Positions 56,101 to 64,000 of a stretch of DNA of 64,000 nt are shown piece by piece; position 1 is the stretch's first letter, and the number at the start of each line of letters is the position of its first letter. The DNA is taken from assembly GCA_015179125.1 (NCBI GenBank), contig WHVA01000058.1, positions 62,001-126,000 of the forward strand, given 5' to 3'. Source of the stretch: Gautieria morchelliformis. Taxonomy: Eukaryota; Basidiomycota; Agaricomycetes; Gomphales; Gomphaceae. The translations under genes and the position numbers were made by a program. A model generated the notes under the pieces. That model saw nothing but the letters and a program-made list of their open reading frames with translations. It was not told the origin of the DNA and did no database searches.

Positions 56101-57013
56101 ACTCCCGCAGGTACTCCGGAATTTCCGCCTCCACTTTATCATACCTCTTAGAGGCTTCAGCAAGGCGTTGCGAAATATTTCCGGTGGCGCGGATGTGTTC
56201 CGCCTCCGGCGGAAGGTTTACGTACAGCAAGCGCTCCCCTTCCGTCAGAGCGTCTTCCAGGCCGAGTCGGATGACGTCGGAATCGGAATTGGAAGGGGGA
56301 TCCGGGTCAAATTCCGCTTCCGAGTCTTCTTCTGCAAGCAGTGGATGGGGGCCGGAACGACATGTCTGTATGAGCCGTTCGGTCTTCCGCTGCTCCTGGT
56401 GCTCCTTCCGCACTTCCGACCGGCACATGTGACACTTGGCTGGACATCGACTCATCAGTACCTTCCGAGTCTGCCAATTGATCTCCGGGTTGTGCTCTTG
56501 AAGCCAGGTAAACCCAAGGATGATGTCTTGCTTCCCCAGGCTGGTGACAGCGAAGGAAGTGCGTTCCGAGTGCCCATCGTAGCGGAGAATTGTGTCCACT
56601 ATCTCCGTGATGGACCCTGCCTCATTGGGGCTTCCATCCACATTGAACACCGGGATTGCACGTTGCAACTTCCGCGTCGTCAGTCGGTTCCGTTCCACAT
56701 AGTCCCGGTCCATAAACTGACCAGTGGCCCCGCAATCGACAAGGGCGGGTCCGGATTTGACTTCCGCCGTATCTGTCGTCTGGATCTCTACCTTAATGAC
56801 TAGTGACTTGGGGCCAGGGGTGGCAGCAACGACATAGCGCTTCGGAAGGCGTCTCTCCCAAGGGCGGATGCGGGATAGACGGGGTGTCGGATTTGGCTTT
56901 TGTGTGACTTTATCCGGTGGGTCTGTATGAAGTGAGGGGAGTCGGGGCTTTTCATTCTCTACTTCAAGACAGGCAAACCGGTTATGTACAGGCAGCAGGG
57001 GCACACATCTCAC
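52901..57013 (-). CDS. pol: pol of element C (PR-RT-RNaseH-IN-chromodomain)
   Basis: A 1370-residue frame starting close to the gag end. Protease (ALVDCGATGQFMDRDY, about residue 93) is followed by an acidic linker, reverse transcriptase with YLDD, RNase H, the integrase zinc knuckle, the DDE core, and a chromodomain with WEGYGYEENSWVPEQD. The last 60 or so residues read into the LTR, which is common in this family. Domain order and length match full chromovirus Pol. How gag and pol are linked in expression cannot be told by reading. Confidence 0.9.
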   Translation of the reverse strand: MRCVPLLPVHNRFACLEVENEKPRLPSLHTDPPDKVTQKPNPTPRLSRIRPWERRLPKRYVVAATPGPKSLVIKVEIQTTDTAEVKSGPALVDCGATGQFMDRDYVERNRLTTRKLQRAIPVFNVDGSPNEAGSITEIVDTILRYDGHSERTSFAVTSLGKQDIILGFTWLQEHNPEINWQTRKVLMSRCPAKCHMCRSEVRKEHQEQRKTERLIQTCRSGPHPLLAEEDSEAEFDPDPPSNSDSDVIRLGLEDALTEGERLLYVNLPPEAEHIRATGNISQRLAEASKRYDKVEAEIPEYLREFEDVFSKESFDALPPRKLWDHAIELEPGSKPTNCKVYPLSPKEQVELDAFLAENLRTGRIRPSKSPMASPVFFIKKKDGSLRLVQDYRALNAITIKNRYPIPLISELITQLRGAKYFTKLDVRWGFNNVRIREGDEWKAAFRTNRGLFEPQVMFFGLTNSPATFQTMMNDIFRDMIAEGVVCVYLDDILIFTKTMSEHREVVRRVLERLREYNLCLKPEKCEFERTRIEYLGVIVSEGKVEMDPVKVSGVSDWPVPRNKKEVQSFIGFVNFYRRFIKDFSCHARALFDLTKKEVGWRWGEPERVSFDKLKELITSAPVLIFPDDSRPYRVEADSSDAATGAVLSQQSSEEGGGWHPIAFFSKSLSPVERNYEIHDKEMLAIIRALEEWRHFLEGALCPFEIWTDHKNLEYFHTSKKLNRRQARWSLHLSRFDFMLHHRPGRTMGKPDALSRRADHGSGSGDNADMTLLRPSLFAIRALEGVTAIGAEAEMLRDIRRQYRNGEKEESVVKAVEELRKGHSRSVRAAEWSERDGLLHFRGKVYVPGGADLRRRIVSQHHDTRVAGHAGRWKTLELVARNYWWPQMSRYIGQYVKTCDLCLRTKAQRRPPVGELVPLPIPESRWDTISVDFIVELPESHGYDAIMNVVDSVSKVTHFIPTHTTITALGAARLFLAHVWKLHGLPKQVVSDRGPQFVAELTRELYRLLGIKLATTTAYHPQGDGQTERVNQELEQYLRLFVNERQDDWDELLPLAEFQYNNHVHSATQQTPFMLDSGRHPRMGFEPRQADSRLETVNEFRDRMDSTLSEAKLALAKAKDDMARYYNRRRVPAPEYQVGDKVYLDASDIRTTRPSQKLAHRYLGPFTVTRRVGRNAYRLRLPMSMSRLHPVFNVVKLLPMLEDPIPRRKAHPPPPPEIVDGEEHYVVERILDSRFVRGRLQFLVKWEGYGYEENSWVPEQDVSAPDKLREFYRTHPGAPRRIRSLAFQSLVSRASRTQHARGGVMSGDTLFSISSSDSISDSASGSDSISASAFGNDSASGRTSTSSVRLASSTPISDFRPGTVSEIKRLA

Positions 57014-57172
57014 CCGCTGCGCGTCACAAAATCCGACGCATCTTCCGTTTCCGATGCGCCATATTCCGCGTTTTCGGAAACTCCTTCCGCAGTAGGCACT
57101 CCGCTTATGTCCGCAAGTGCGAGGAACTCTGGAAGGAGCTCGAGTTTCTCCTCCGTGGTCATAAGCCGGATG

Positions 57173-58381
57173 TCAAATGCTTGGGGCACTCGCGGGCATA
57201 GTGGCCTGGTTGTTGACATCGGAAGCAGGTGATAGTTCCGCGGCCTTTTCCGCGCATGCGGTCAACATCCATCGGGGCAGGGCCACTCTTCGAGGGAGGA
57301 GGGCTATGGTTCCTAATAGGAGCGGGCGGAGAAGCGTCGGAAATACTTTCCGCATGGGAATGAATGCGCTTCCGGATTTTGGCACAGGTGGAGTAGGACG
57401 AGTGGAACTGCGCGTCATATTCCGGCTCGTCTCCACGAAGGCCTCATTTGCTTCCCTGTTCCGGGACACCCTCTGTGCAGCTTGGTACCACCCTTCCGGG
57501 TCATCAAAGTCCGGAGCTCCATCCCCAAGCAGCGCAACTTGGTTCTGGAGTGTCGGATCGAGTCCTCGTCGGAATTTGATGACGATCGTCTTGTCGTCAT
57601 CATACTCCGCAAGGTCGATGAGCTCCTGGAAGCGATCGATATAGTCATCGACCGGATCCTTGGCCTGGTACCAGCTGGTTCCCTCGAGCTTCGTAAGGGC
57701 TGTGAGCTGCTCATTTTTTGGGCAGAACTGGTCGGAAAATGTTTTCTCGAAGGCGTCCCAGTCTCGGAAGTAGTTCCCCTTGCCCTTTGCTTCATGTCGG
57801 ATCACCTTGTTTGCAAAACGGGATGCGCGGTCCGACTTGAAAAAGGACAATGCCCAGTGAATCCGAGCCTGGTCGTTCGGAAAGAGGTCTCCGACAATTG
57901 CGAAGTGGATGCTGCATGTGTTGAAGAATGCGCGTCCCTTCTCCCGATCTCCGTCAAAGTCCGCCGGAGTTGCGGGTTTGACCTTTGCTAACTTCGCGGA
58001 CTTTCTCTCCTCCGCTAGTTCCACTTTTCCGAAATCCGGATCATCCAACATTTCATTTCCACCACCTTGTGGAATATCTAACTTAGCCAAAATCGCTTGT
58101 AAGGCTGTTTCAATCGCGTCGGTCTTCATCCGGTTCCGCGTCAATTCCTCCTCCATATTCCGAAGACGATCATCCGGATCCATGTCGAAAGGAGAAATGT
58201 GGGACGGGATTTCCGGGGTTGGGAGCTCGACGTAAGAAGAAGGGCTGTCGTACGCTGTGTGTGCGGAAGAGGTTGCGATCTCCGAGTCGCTGTCTCCGAT
58301 TCCGAACGCACCTATGGCGGCTGCGACACGCAGTATGACCGCCGGTCCTCTATGGGAGAGACTTTTCTGCTGTAAGGGCAA
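57173..58381 (-). CDS. gag: gag of element C
   Basis: A 402-residue frame. After a short leader from the LTR edge come a disordered Ser/Thr-rich part, a DPDDRLRNMEEEL helix, the capsid-like core (FDGDREKGRAFFNTCSIHFA, KGKGNYFRDWDAFEKTFSDQ), a second half with DPVDDYIDRFQELIDLAEYD, and a Pro/Ser-rich tail leading to the nucleocapsid region. It forms the particle shell in related elements. It stays open for its full length here. Confidence 0.8.
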   Translation of the reverse strand: MPLQQKSLSHRGPAVILRVAAAIGAFGIGDSDSEIATSSAHTAYDSPSSYVELPTPEIPSHISPFDMDPDDRLRNMEEELTRNRMKTDAIETALQAILAKLDIPQGGGNEMLDDPDFGKVELAEERKSAKLAKVKPATPADFDGDREKGRAFFNTCSIHFAIVGDLFPNDQARIHWALSFFKSDRASRFANKVIRHEAKGKGNYFRDWDAFEKTFSDQFCPKNEQLTALTKLEGTSWYQAKDPVDDYIDRFQELIDLAEYDDDKTIVIKFRRGLDPTLQNQVALLGDGAPDFDDPEGWYQAAQRVSRNREANEAFVETSRNMTRSSTRPTPPVPKSGSAFIPMRKVFPTLLRPLLLGTIALLPRRVALPRWMLTACAEKAAELSPASDVNNQATMPASAPSI

Positions 58382-58832
58382 CCCTGGCTAGTTGTGGAGA
58401 TCACACTACCACACAACTGACAAGGGGAAATCCAAAGTATGTATAAATGAACAGAGCATACAAGAGAGGGGGTTCTCACCTGACAAGGGGAAATCCAAAG
58501 AGAAAAGTCTAAGGACCCCCAATGTCAGCGAGCCCGTATTATACTACGCTGCGCAGCCAGGGACAACGCTTGGCACCCGCCATCAACCCTGCATCCCCCT
58601 GACCCTTGATCGACCCTTGATGCCACCTATTATGCGAGTCGCTTGATTTCCGACACTGTTCCGGGGCGGAAGTCGGAAATTGGAGTGGAACTGGCAAGGC
58701 GAACGGAACTGGTGGAAGTTCTCCCAGAAGCGGAATCGTTCCCGAAAGCGGATGCGGAGATGGAATCGGAACCGGAAGCGGAGTCGGAAATGGAGTCGGA
58801 ACTGGAAATGGAAAACAGGGTGTCCCCTGACA
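58371..58832 (-). repeat. 5' LTR of element C, junction with element D
   Basis: 462 bp. Its outer end (TGACA) is joined directly to GAACGCAC of element D's pol with no target duplication. Confidence 0.9.
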
Positions 58833-61800
58833 GAACGCACTTCCTTCGCTGTCACCAGCCTGGGGAAGCAAGACATCATCCTTGGGTTTACCTGGCTTCA
58901 AGAGCACAACCCGGAGATCAATTGGCAGACTCGGAAGGTACTGATGAGTCGATGTCCAGCCAAGTGTCACATGTGCCGGTCGGAAGTGCGGAAGGAGCAC
59001 CAGGAGCAGCGGAAGACCGAACGGCTCATACAGACATGTCGTTCCGGCCCCCATCCACTGCTTGCAGAAGAAGACTCGGAAGCGGAATTTGACCCGGATC
59101 CCCCTTCCAATTCCGATTCCGACGTCATCCGACTCGGCCTGGAAGACGCTCTGACGGAAGGGGAGCGCTTGCTGTACGTAAACCTTCCGCCGGAGGCGGA
59201 ACACATCCGCGCCACCGGAAATATTTCGCAACGCCTTGCTGAAGCCTCTAAGAGGTATGATAAAGTGGAGGCGGAAATTCCGGAGTACCTGCGGGAGTTC
59301 GAGGACGTCTTCTCTAAGGAGTCATTTGATGCCCTGCCTCCGCGGAAACTGTGGGACCATGCCATCGAGTTGGAGCCTGGGTCGAAGCCCACCAACTGCA
59401 AGGTCTACCCGCTGTCACCCAAGGAGCAGGTAGAGCTCGATGCATTCCTTGCGGAAAATCTCCGTACAGGGAGGATCCGCCCCTCCAAGTCACCCATGGC
59501 ATCTCCGGTGTTCTTCATCAAGAAGAAGGACGGCTCGCTCAGACTTGTGCAGGATTACCGGGCCTTGAATGCGATCACGATCAAGAACCGGTACCCCATT
59601 CCGCTCATTTCCGAATTGATCACACAACTCCGCGGGGCGAAGTACTTCACCAAGCTGGATGTCCGCTGGGGCTTCAATAATGTCCGGATCCGGGAGGGAG
59701 ATGAGTGGAAGGCCGCATTCCGCACCAACCGAGGACTCTTTGAGCCACAGGTCATGTTCTTTGGCCTCACCAACAGTCCTGCCACGTTCCAGACAATGAT
59801 GAATGACATTTTCCGTGACATGATAGCAGAAGGGGTTGTCTGCGTCTACCTCGATGACATCCTCATCTTCACAAAAACAATGTCCGAACATCGGGAAGTC
59901 GTGCGGAGAGTGCTGGAACGACTCCGGGAGTACAACCTGTGTCTCAAGCCGGAAAAGTGCGAATTTGAGCGGACTCGGATAGAGTATCTTGGGGTGATCG
60001 TGTCGGAAGGAAAGGTGGAAATGGACCCCGTCAAGGTTTCCGGTGTGTCGGATTGGCCGGTGCCGCGGAACAAGAAGGAAGTCCAGTCCTTCATTGGGTT
60101 TGTCAATTTCTACCGGCGGTTCATCAAGGACTTCTCCTGCCACGCCCGTGCCCTCTTCGACCTCACCAAGAAGGAGGTTGGATGGCGGTGGGGAGAGCCG
60201 GAACGGGTCTCCTTTGACAAACTCAAAGAGCTGATCACTTCCGCCCCGGTCCTGATCTTTCCCGACGACTCTCGCCCTTACCGAGTGGAGGCGGATTCTT
60301 CCGACGCAGCTACCGGAGCGGTCTTGTCGCAACAGTCATCGGAAGAAGGTGGGGGGTGGCATCCGATTGCCTTCTTCTCTAAGAGTCTCAGTCCGGTCGA
60401 GCGGAACTACGAGATCCATGACAAGGAGATGCTGGCAATCATCCGAGCGCTAGAGGAGTGGCGACACTTCCTCGAGGGTGCTCTATGCCCGTTTGAGATC
60501 TGGACAGACCACAAGAACCTTGAGTATTTCCGCACGTCTAAGAAGTTGAACCGACGACAAGCACGGTGGTCCCTACACCTGTCCCGGTTTGACTTCATGC
60601 TCCACCACCGCCCCGGCCGCACCATGGGCAAGCCCGATGCCCTATCCCGCCGCGCGGATCACGGAAGCGGAAGTGGAGACAACGCGGATATGACACTGCT
60701 CCGCCCAAGCCTCTTTGCAATCCGTGCCCTAGAAGGAGTAACTGCAATTGGGGCGGAAGCGGAAATGCTCCGGGATATCCGGAGGCAGTACCGGAATGGA
60801 GAGAAGGAGGAGTCGGTGGTGAAGGCAGTGGAGGAACTCCGGAAGGGGCACTCACGGTCTGTACAGGCAGCGGAATGGTCGGAACGTGATGGACTGCTCC
60901 ACTTCAGAGGCAAGGTCTATGTTCCGGGTGGGGCGGACCTCCGCCGTCGCATCGTGTCCCAGCACCATGACACACGGGTCGCTGGGCATGCTGGCAGGTG
61001 GAAGACGCTGGAGTTAGTGGCTCGGAATTACTGGTGGCCTCAGATGTCCCGCTACATCGGACAGTACGTGAAGACGTGTGACCTTTGTCTCCGAACCAAA
61101 GCGCAACGACGTCCGCCCGTCGGAGAACTTGTTCCGCTCCCGATTCCCGAATCCCGCTGGGACACCATCAGTGTCGACTTCATCGTTGAACTCCCAGAGT
61201 CTCATGGCTACGACGCGATCATGAACGTCGTGGATTCGGTGAGCAAGGTGACCCACTTCATTCCGACGCACACGACGATCACAGCCCTCGGAGCGGCCCG
61301 CCTGTTCCTTGCACATGTCTGGAAGTTGCATGGGCTCCCGAAGCAAGTCGTTTCCGACCGAGGTCCGCAGTTTGTCGCGGAACTGACTCGGGAGCTCTAC
61401 CGCCTGCTCGGCATAAAGCTGGCTACCACCACAGCGTACCATCCGCAGGGTGACGGACAGACGGAACGGGTCAATCAGGAGTTGGAGCAATATCTCCGCC
61501 TCTTTGTCAATGAGAGGCAGGATGACTGGGATGAGTTACTTCCGCTGGCGGAATTCCAATACAACAACCATGTCCATTCCGCCACGCAACAGACTCCCTT
61601 CATGCTTGACTCCGGACGACACCCGCGGATGGGCTTCGAACCACGCCAGGCTGACTCCCGACTCGAGACGGTCAATGAGTTCCGAGACCGCATGGACTCC
61701 ACCCTTTCGGAAGCCAAGTCGGCCCTTGCGAAGGCCAAGGATGACATGGCAAGGTACTACAACCGACGCCGGGTTCCTGCCCCAGAGTACCAAGTTGGAG

Positions 61801-62757
61801 ACAAGGTGTACCTAGATGCAAGTGACATCCGCACCACACGCCCTTCGCAGAAGCTTGCCCACCGCTACCTTGGGCCCTTCACAGTGACGCGGAGGGTTGG
61901 GCGGAATGCATACCGCCTCCGACTTCCGATGTCCATGTCCCGCCTCCACCCCGTCTTCAACGTGGTGAAGTTACTCCCTATGCTTGAGGACCCAATTCCA
62001 CGTCGGAAGGCTCATCCGCCACCTCCGCCAGAAATTGTAGATGGGGAAGAGCACTACGTGGTAGAACGGATCCTGGACAGCCGGTTTGTGCGAGGGCGAC
62101 TCCAATTCCTCGTGAAATGGGAAGGGTATGGGTACGAGGAGAATTCGTGGGTCCCGGAGCAAGATGTTTCCGCTCCTGACAAACTCCGGGAGTTCTACAG
62201 GACACATCCAGGTGCCCCTCGCCGAATCCGCTCGCTGGCATTTCAATCCCTTGTGTCCCGCGCTTCGAGGACGCAGCACGCTAGAGGGGGGGTGATGTCA
62301 GGGGACACCCTGTTTTCCATTTCCAGTTCCGACTCCATTTCCGACTCCGCTTCCGGTTCCGATTCCATCTCCGCATCCGCTTTCGGGAACGATTCCGCTT
62401 CTGGGAGAACTTCCACCAGTTCCGTTCGCCTTGCCAGTTCCACTCCAATTTCCGACTTCCGCCCCGGAACAGTGTCGGAAATCAAGCGACTCGCATAATA
62501 GGTGGCATCAAGGGTCGATCAAGGGTCAGGGGGATGCAGGGTTGATGGCGGGTGCCAAGCGTTGTCCCTGGCTGCGCAGCGTAGTATAATACGGGCTCGC
62601 TGACATTGGGGGTCCTTAGACTTTTCTCTTTGGATTTCCCCTTGTCAGGTGAGAACCCCCTCTCTTGTATGCTCTGTTCATTTATACATACTTTGGATTT
62701 CCCCTTGTCAGTTGTGTGGTAGTGTGATCTCCACAACTAGCCAGGGTTGCCCTTACA
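58833..62757 (+). mobile_element. Element D: 5'-truncated family I gypsy, plus strand
   Basis: Starts inside the protease-RT linker and runs through RT, RNase H, integrase and chromodomain as one open frame, then the 3' LTR 62296-62757 (462 bp). It is the mirror image of 52642-56566 in element C, with equal arm length and only a few base differences seen. It lacks the 5' LTR, gag and protease. Confidence 0.9.
62296..62757 (+). repeat. 3' LTR of element D
   Basis: 462 bp, TGTCAGGGGACACC to GGTTGCCCTTACA. It is followed at once by element E coding sequence, so D sits within or against E. Confidence 0.9.
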
Positions 62758-64000
62758 GCTTTAGCACCTCCGCCCCTCGAAGCTCCTCGAATTGCGCTCG
62801 TTTCCGCCACCGCTTTCCGCGTATTGCAACGGCAAGAAGATACGACCGTTTTTCAGCTTCACATCTCCGACTCGGCTTCAGTCAAGGCTCGTTCCGCCTC
62901 GACTTCCGCTCCGGTCGACATGAGCTCAGTTCCGGAAGAATATCGTGACTTCCCGGACATGTTCAATAAGGCCAAAGCCGACAAACCTGCTGAACATCGA
63001 CCTTACGACTTGAAGATAGATTTGGAAGAAGGAGCATCTCCGCCCCTTGGACCGATCTACTCTCTTTCGCAAAGTGAACTCCTAACTCTCCGAGAGTTCG
63101 TCGATGAACATCTAAACATGGGCTTCATCCGCCCTTCGCTGTCTCCGCACGGCGCTCCGGTCCTCTTCGTCAAGAAGAAGGATGGATCTCTCCGCCTCTG
63201 CGTCGATTTCCGCGGACTCAATGCCCTCACTAAAAAGGACAAATATCCGCTTCCGCGCATTTCCGACTTACTCGACACCCCCCGCAGAGCGAAGATATAC
63301 ACCAAAATTGACCTCCGGCACGCTTATCACCTCGTCCGCATCCGTGAAGGTGACGAGTGGCAAACCACCTTCCGCACCCGCTACGGTGCTTTTGAGTGGA
63401 CTGTCATGCCTTTTGGTCTAACCAACGCTCCCGCCGCTTTTCAGTGATTCATGAACGACGTATTTTCCGATCTCCTCGACGTATGTGTCCTACATTGACG
63501 ACATCCTCATCTATTCCGACACACCGGAAAAACATCGGGAACATGTCCGCGAAGTACTCCGCCGTCTACGCAAACACCATCTCTACGCCAAAGCAGAGAA
63601 ATGTGAATGGCACCGCGACACGGTCGAATACCTCGGCTACATCCTCTCTCCAACAGGTCTTACCATGGCAGAGGACAAGGTCAAGGCAATTCAAGAATGG
63701 CCGGAACCCCGACGTGTTAAGGATGTACAGTCTTTCCTTGGCTTCGCCAATTTTTACCGGCGTTTCATTTATAATTTTTCCGACATTACTGTTCCGCTCA
63801 TGCGTCTCACCAGGAAAGGTGCCCCATGGAATTTCACTCCGGAATGCCGTTCCGCATTTGAAGCTCTCAAATCGGCCTTCACCACGGCTCCCATACTCGG
63901 TTTCTGGATTCCTGATACCCACCTTGTACTCGAAACCGACGCTTCCGACTACGCGCTAGCCGCCATTCTTTCCATCATTTCACCCGACGACGGAGAAATT
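62758..64000 (+). mobile_element. Element E: another Ty3/gypsy fossil, cut by LTR and window end
   Basis: A different gypsy lineage: an end-of-protease linker ([20 protein letters not shown]), then reverse transcriptase ([57 protein letters not shown] near 63500), EWPEPRRVKDVQSFLGFANF and the start of RNase H (ETDASDYALAAI). The left end is replaced by element D and the right end lies outside the window. A few breaks are present; age unknown. Confidence 0.85.

Larger units (their letters stand above)
52642..58832 (-). mobile_element. Element C: family I gypsy, looks whole
   Basis: LTRs 52642-53103 and 58371-58832 are both 462 bp and identical as far as I can read, so the copy is very young. 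The internal 5267 bp hold a gag frame (58381-57173) and a long pol frame (57013 into the 3' LTR at 52901) with all domains. It looks whole or nearly so. The flanks do not match (GTGGA on the left, GAACG on the right). Its left neighbour is element B and its right neighbour is element D in opposite orientation. Confidence 0.9.

Overview
The window looks like a transposon-rich stretch of a filamentous basidiomycete genome, most likely an agaricomycete. The grounds are short introns (about 40-80 bp) with fungal branch points, an etherase-type glutathione transferase, a Tnp2-type CACTA transposase of the kind common in mushrooms, a tyrosine recombinase with many introns, a seven-helix receptor-like gene of agaricomycete type, and several Ty3/gypsy and Ty1/copia lineages. 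No bacterial-style operons, rRNA or convincing tRNA genes were seen.

Region 1 (1-25 kb) holds most of the genes. A degenerate GC-rich repeat is followed by the first exon of a small secreted protein. Next come an apparently intact 8-exon tyrosine recombinase (1342-3053), a 0.7-kb element with long terminal inverted repeats (TIRs), and an unrecognised minus-strand gene with one in-frame stop (4672-5829). A complete 7-exon C2H2-type zinc-finger gene lies on the minus strand (8630-10914). A 1.9-kb TIR element carries a smaller MITE nested in its left arm with a TA duplication (11324-13224). A copia fossil (13741-16215) is followed by a complete glutathione transferase gene (17548-18497), two rearranged copies of a composite repeat, and an apparently intact CACTA transposase gene (21487-24705).

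Region 2 (26.5-43 kb) is made of gypsy fossils. Element A (26528-32713) is a chromodomain gypsy with 462/463-bp LTRs. To its right are gag and pol remains of a second gypsy family (II) in both orientations, short LTR pieces, a solo LTR of a third family (III), a 16-bp minisatellite and a candidate TIR element.

Region 3 (43-51.6 kb) has an AT-rich stretch, a decayed seven-helix host gene (44311-46165), and a family III gypsy fossil (47227-50705) lying inside a 12-bp minisatellite. Between its chromodomain and its 3' LTR this fossil carries an extra coding region on the opposite strand, with a coiled-coil part, a Zn2Cys6 cluster and an acidic tail.

Region 4 (51.6-64 kb) holds more copies of the element A family: a partial copy B, a long copy C that looks whole (52642-58832, minus), and a 5'-truncated copy D (58833-62757, plus). 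C and D form a 3925-bp inverted repeat with arms of equal length. D abuts a fifth gypsy fossil (E) that runs off the window.

The most unusual signals are the antisense zinc-cluster gene in the family III gypsy, the C/D inverted repeat, the retroelement embedded in a minisatellite, and the exon-intron duplication inside the zinc-finger gene. All calls are by reading only; no database search was run.
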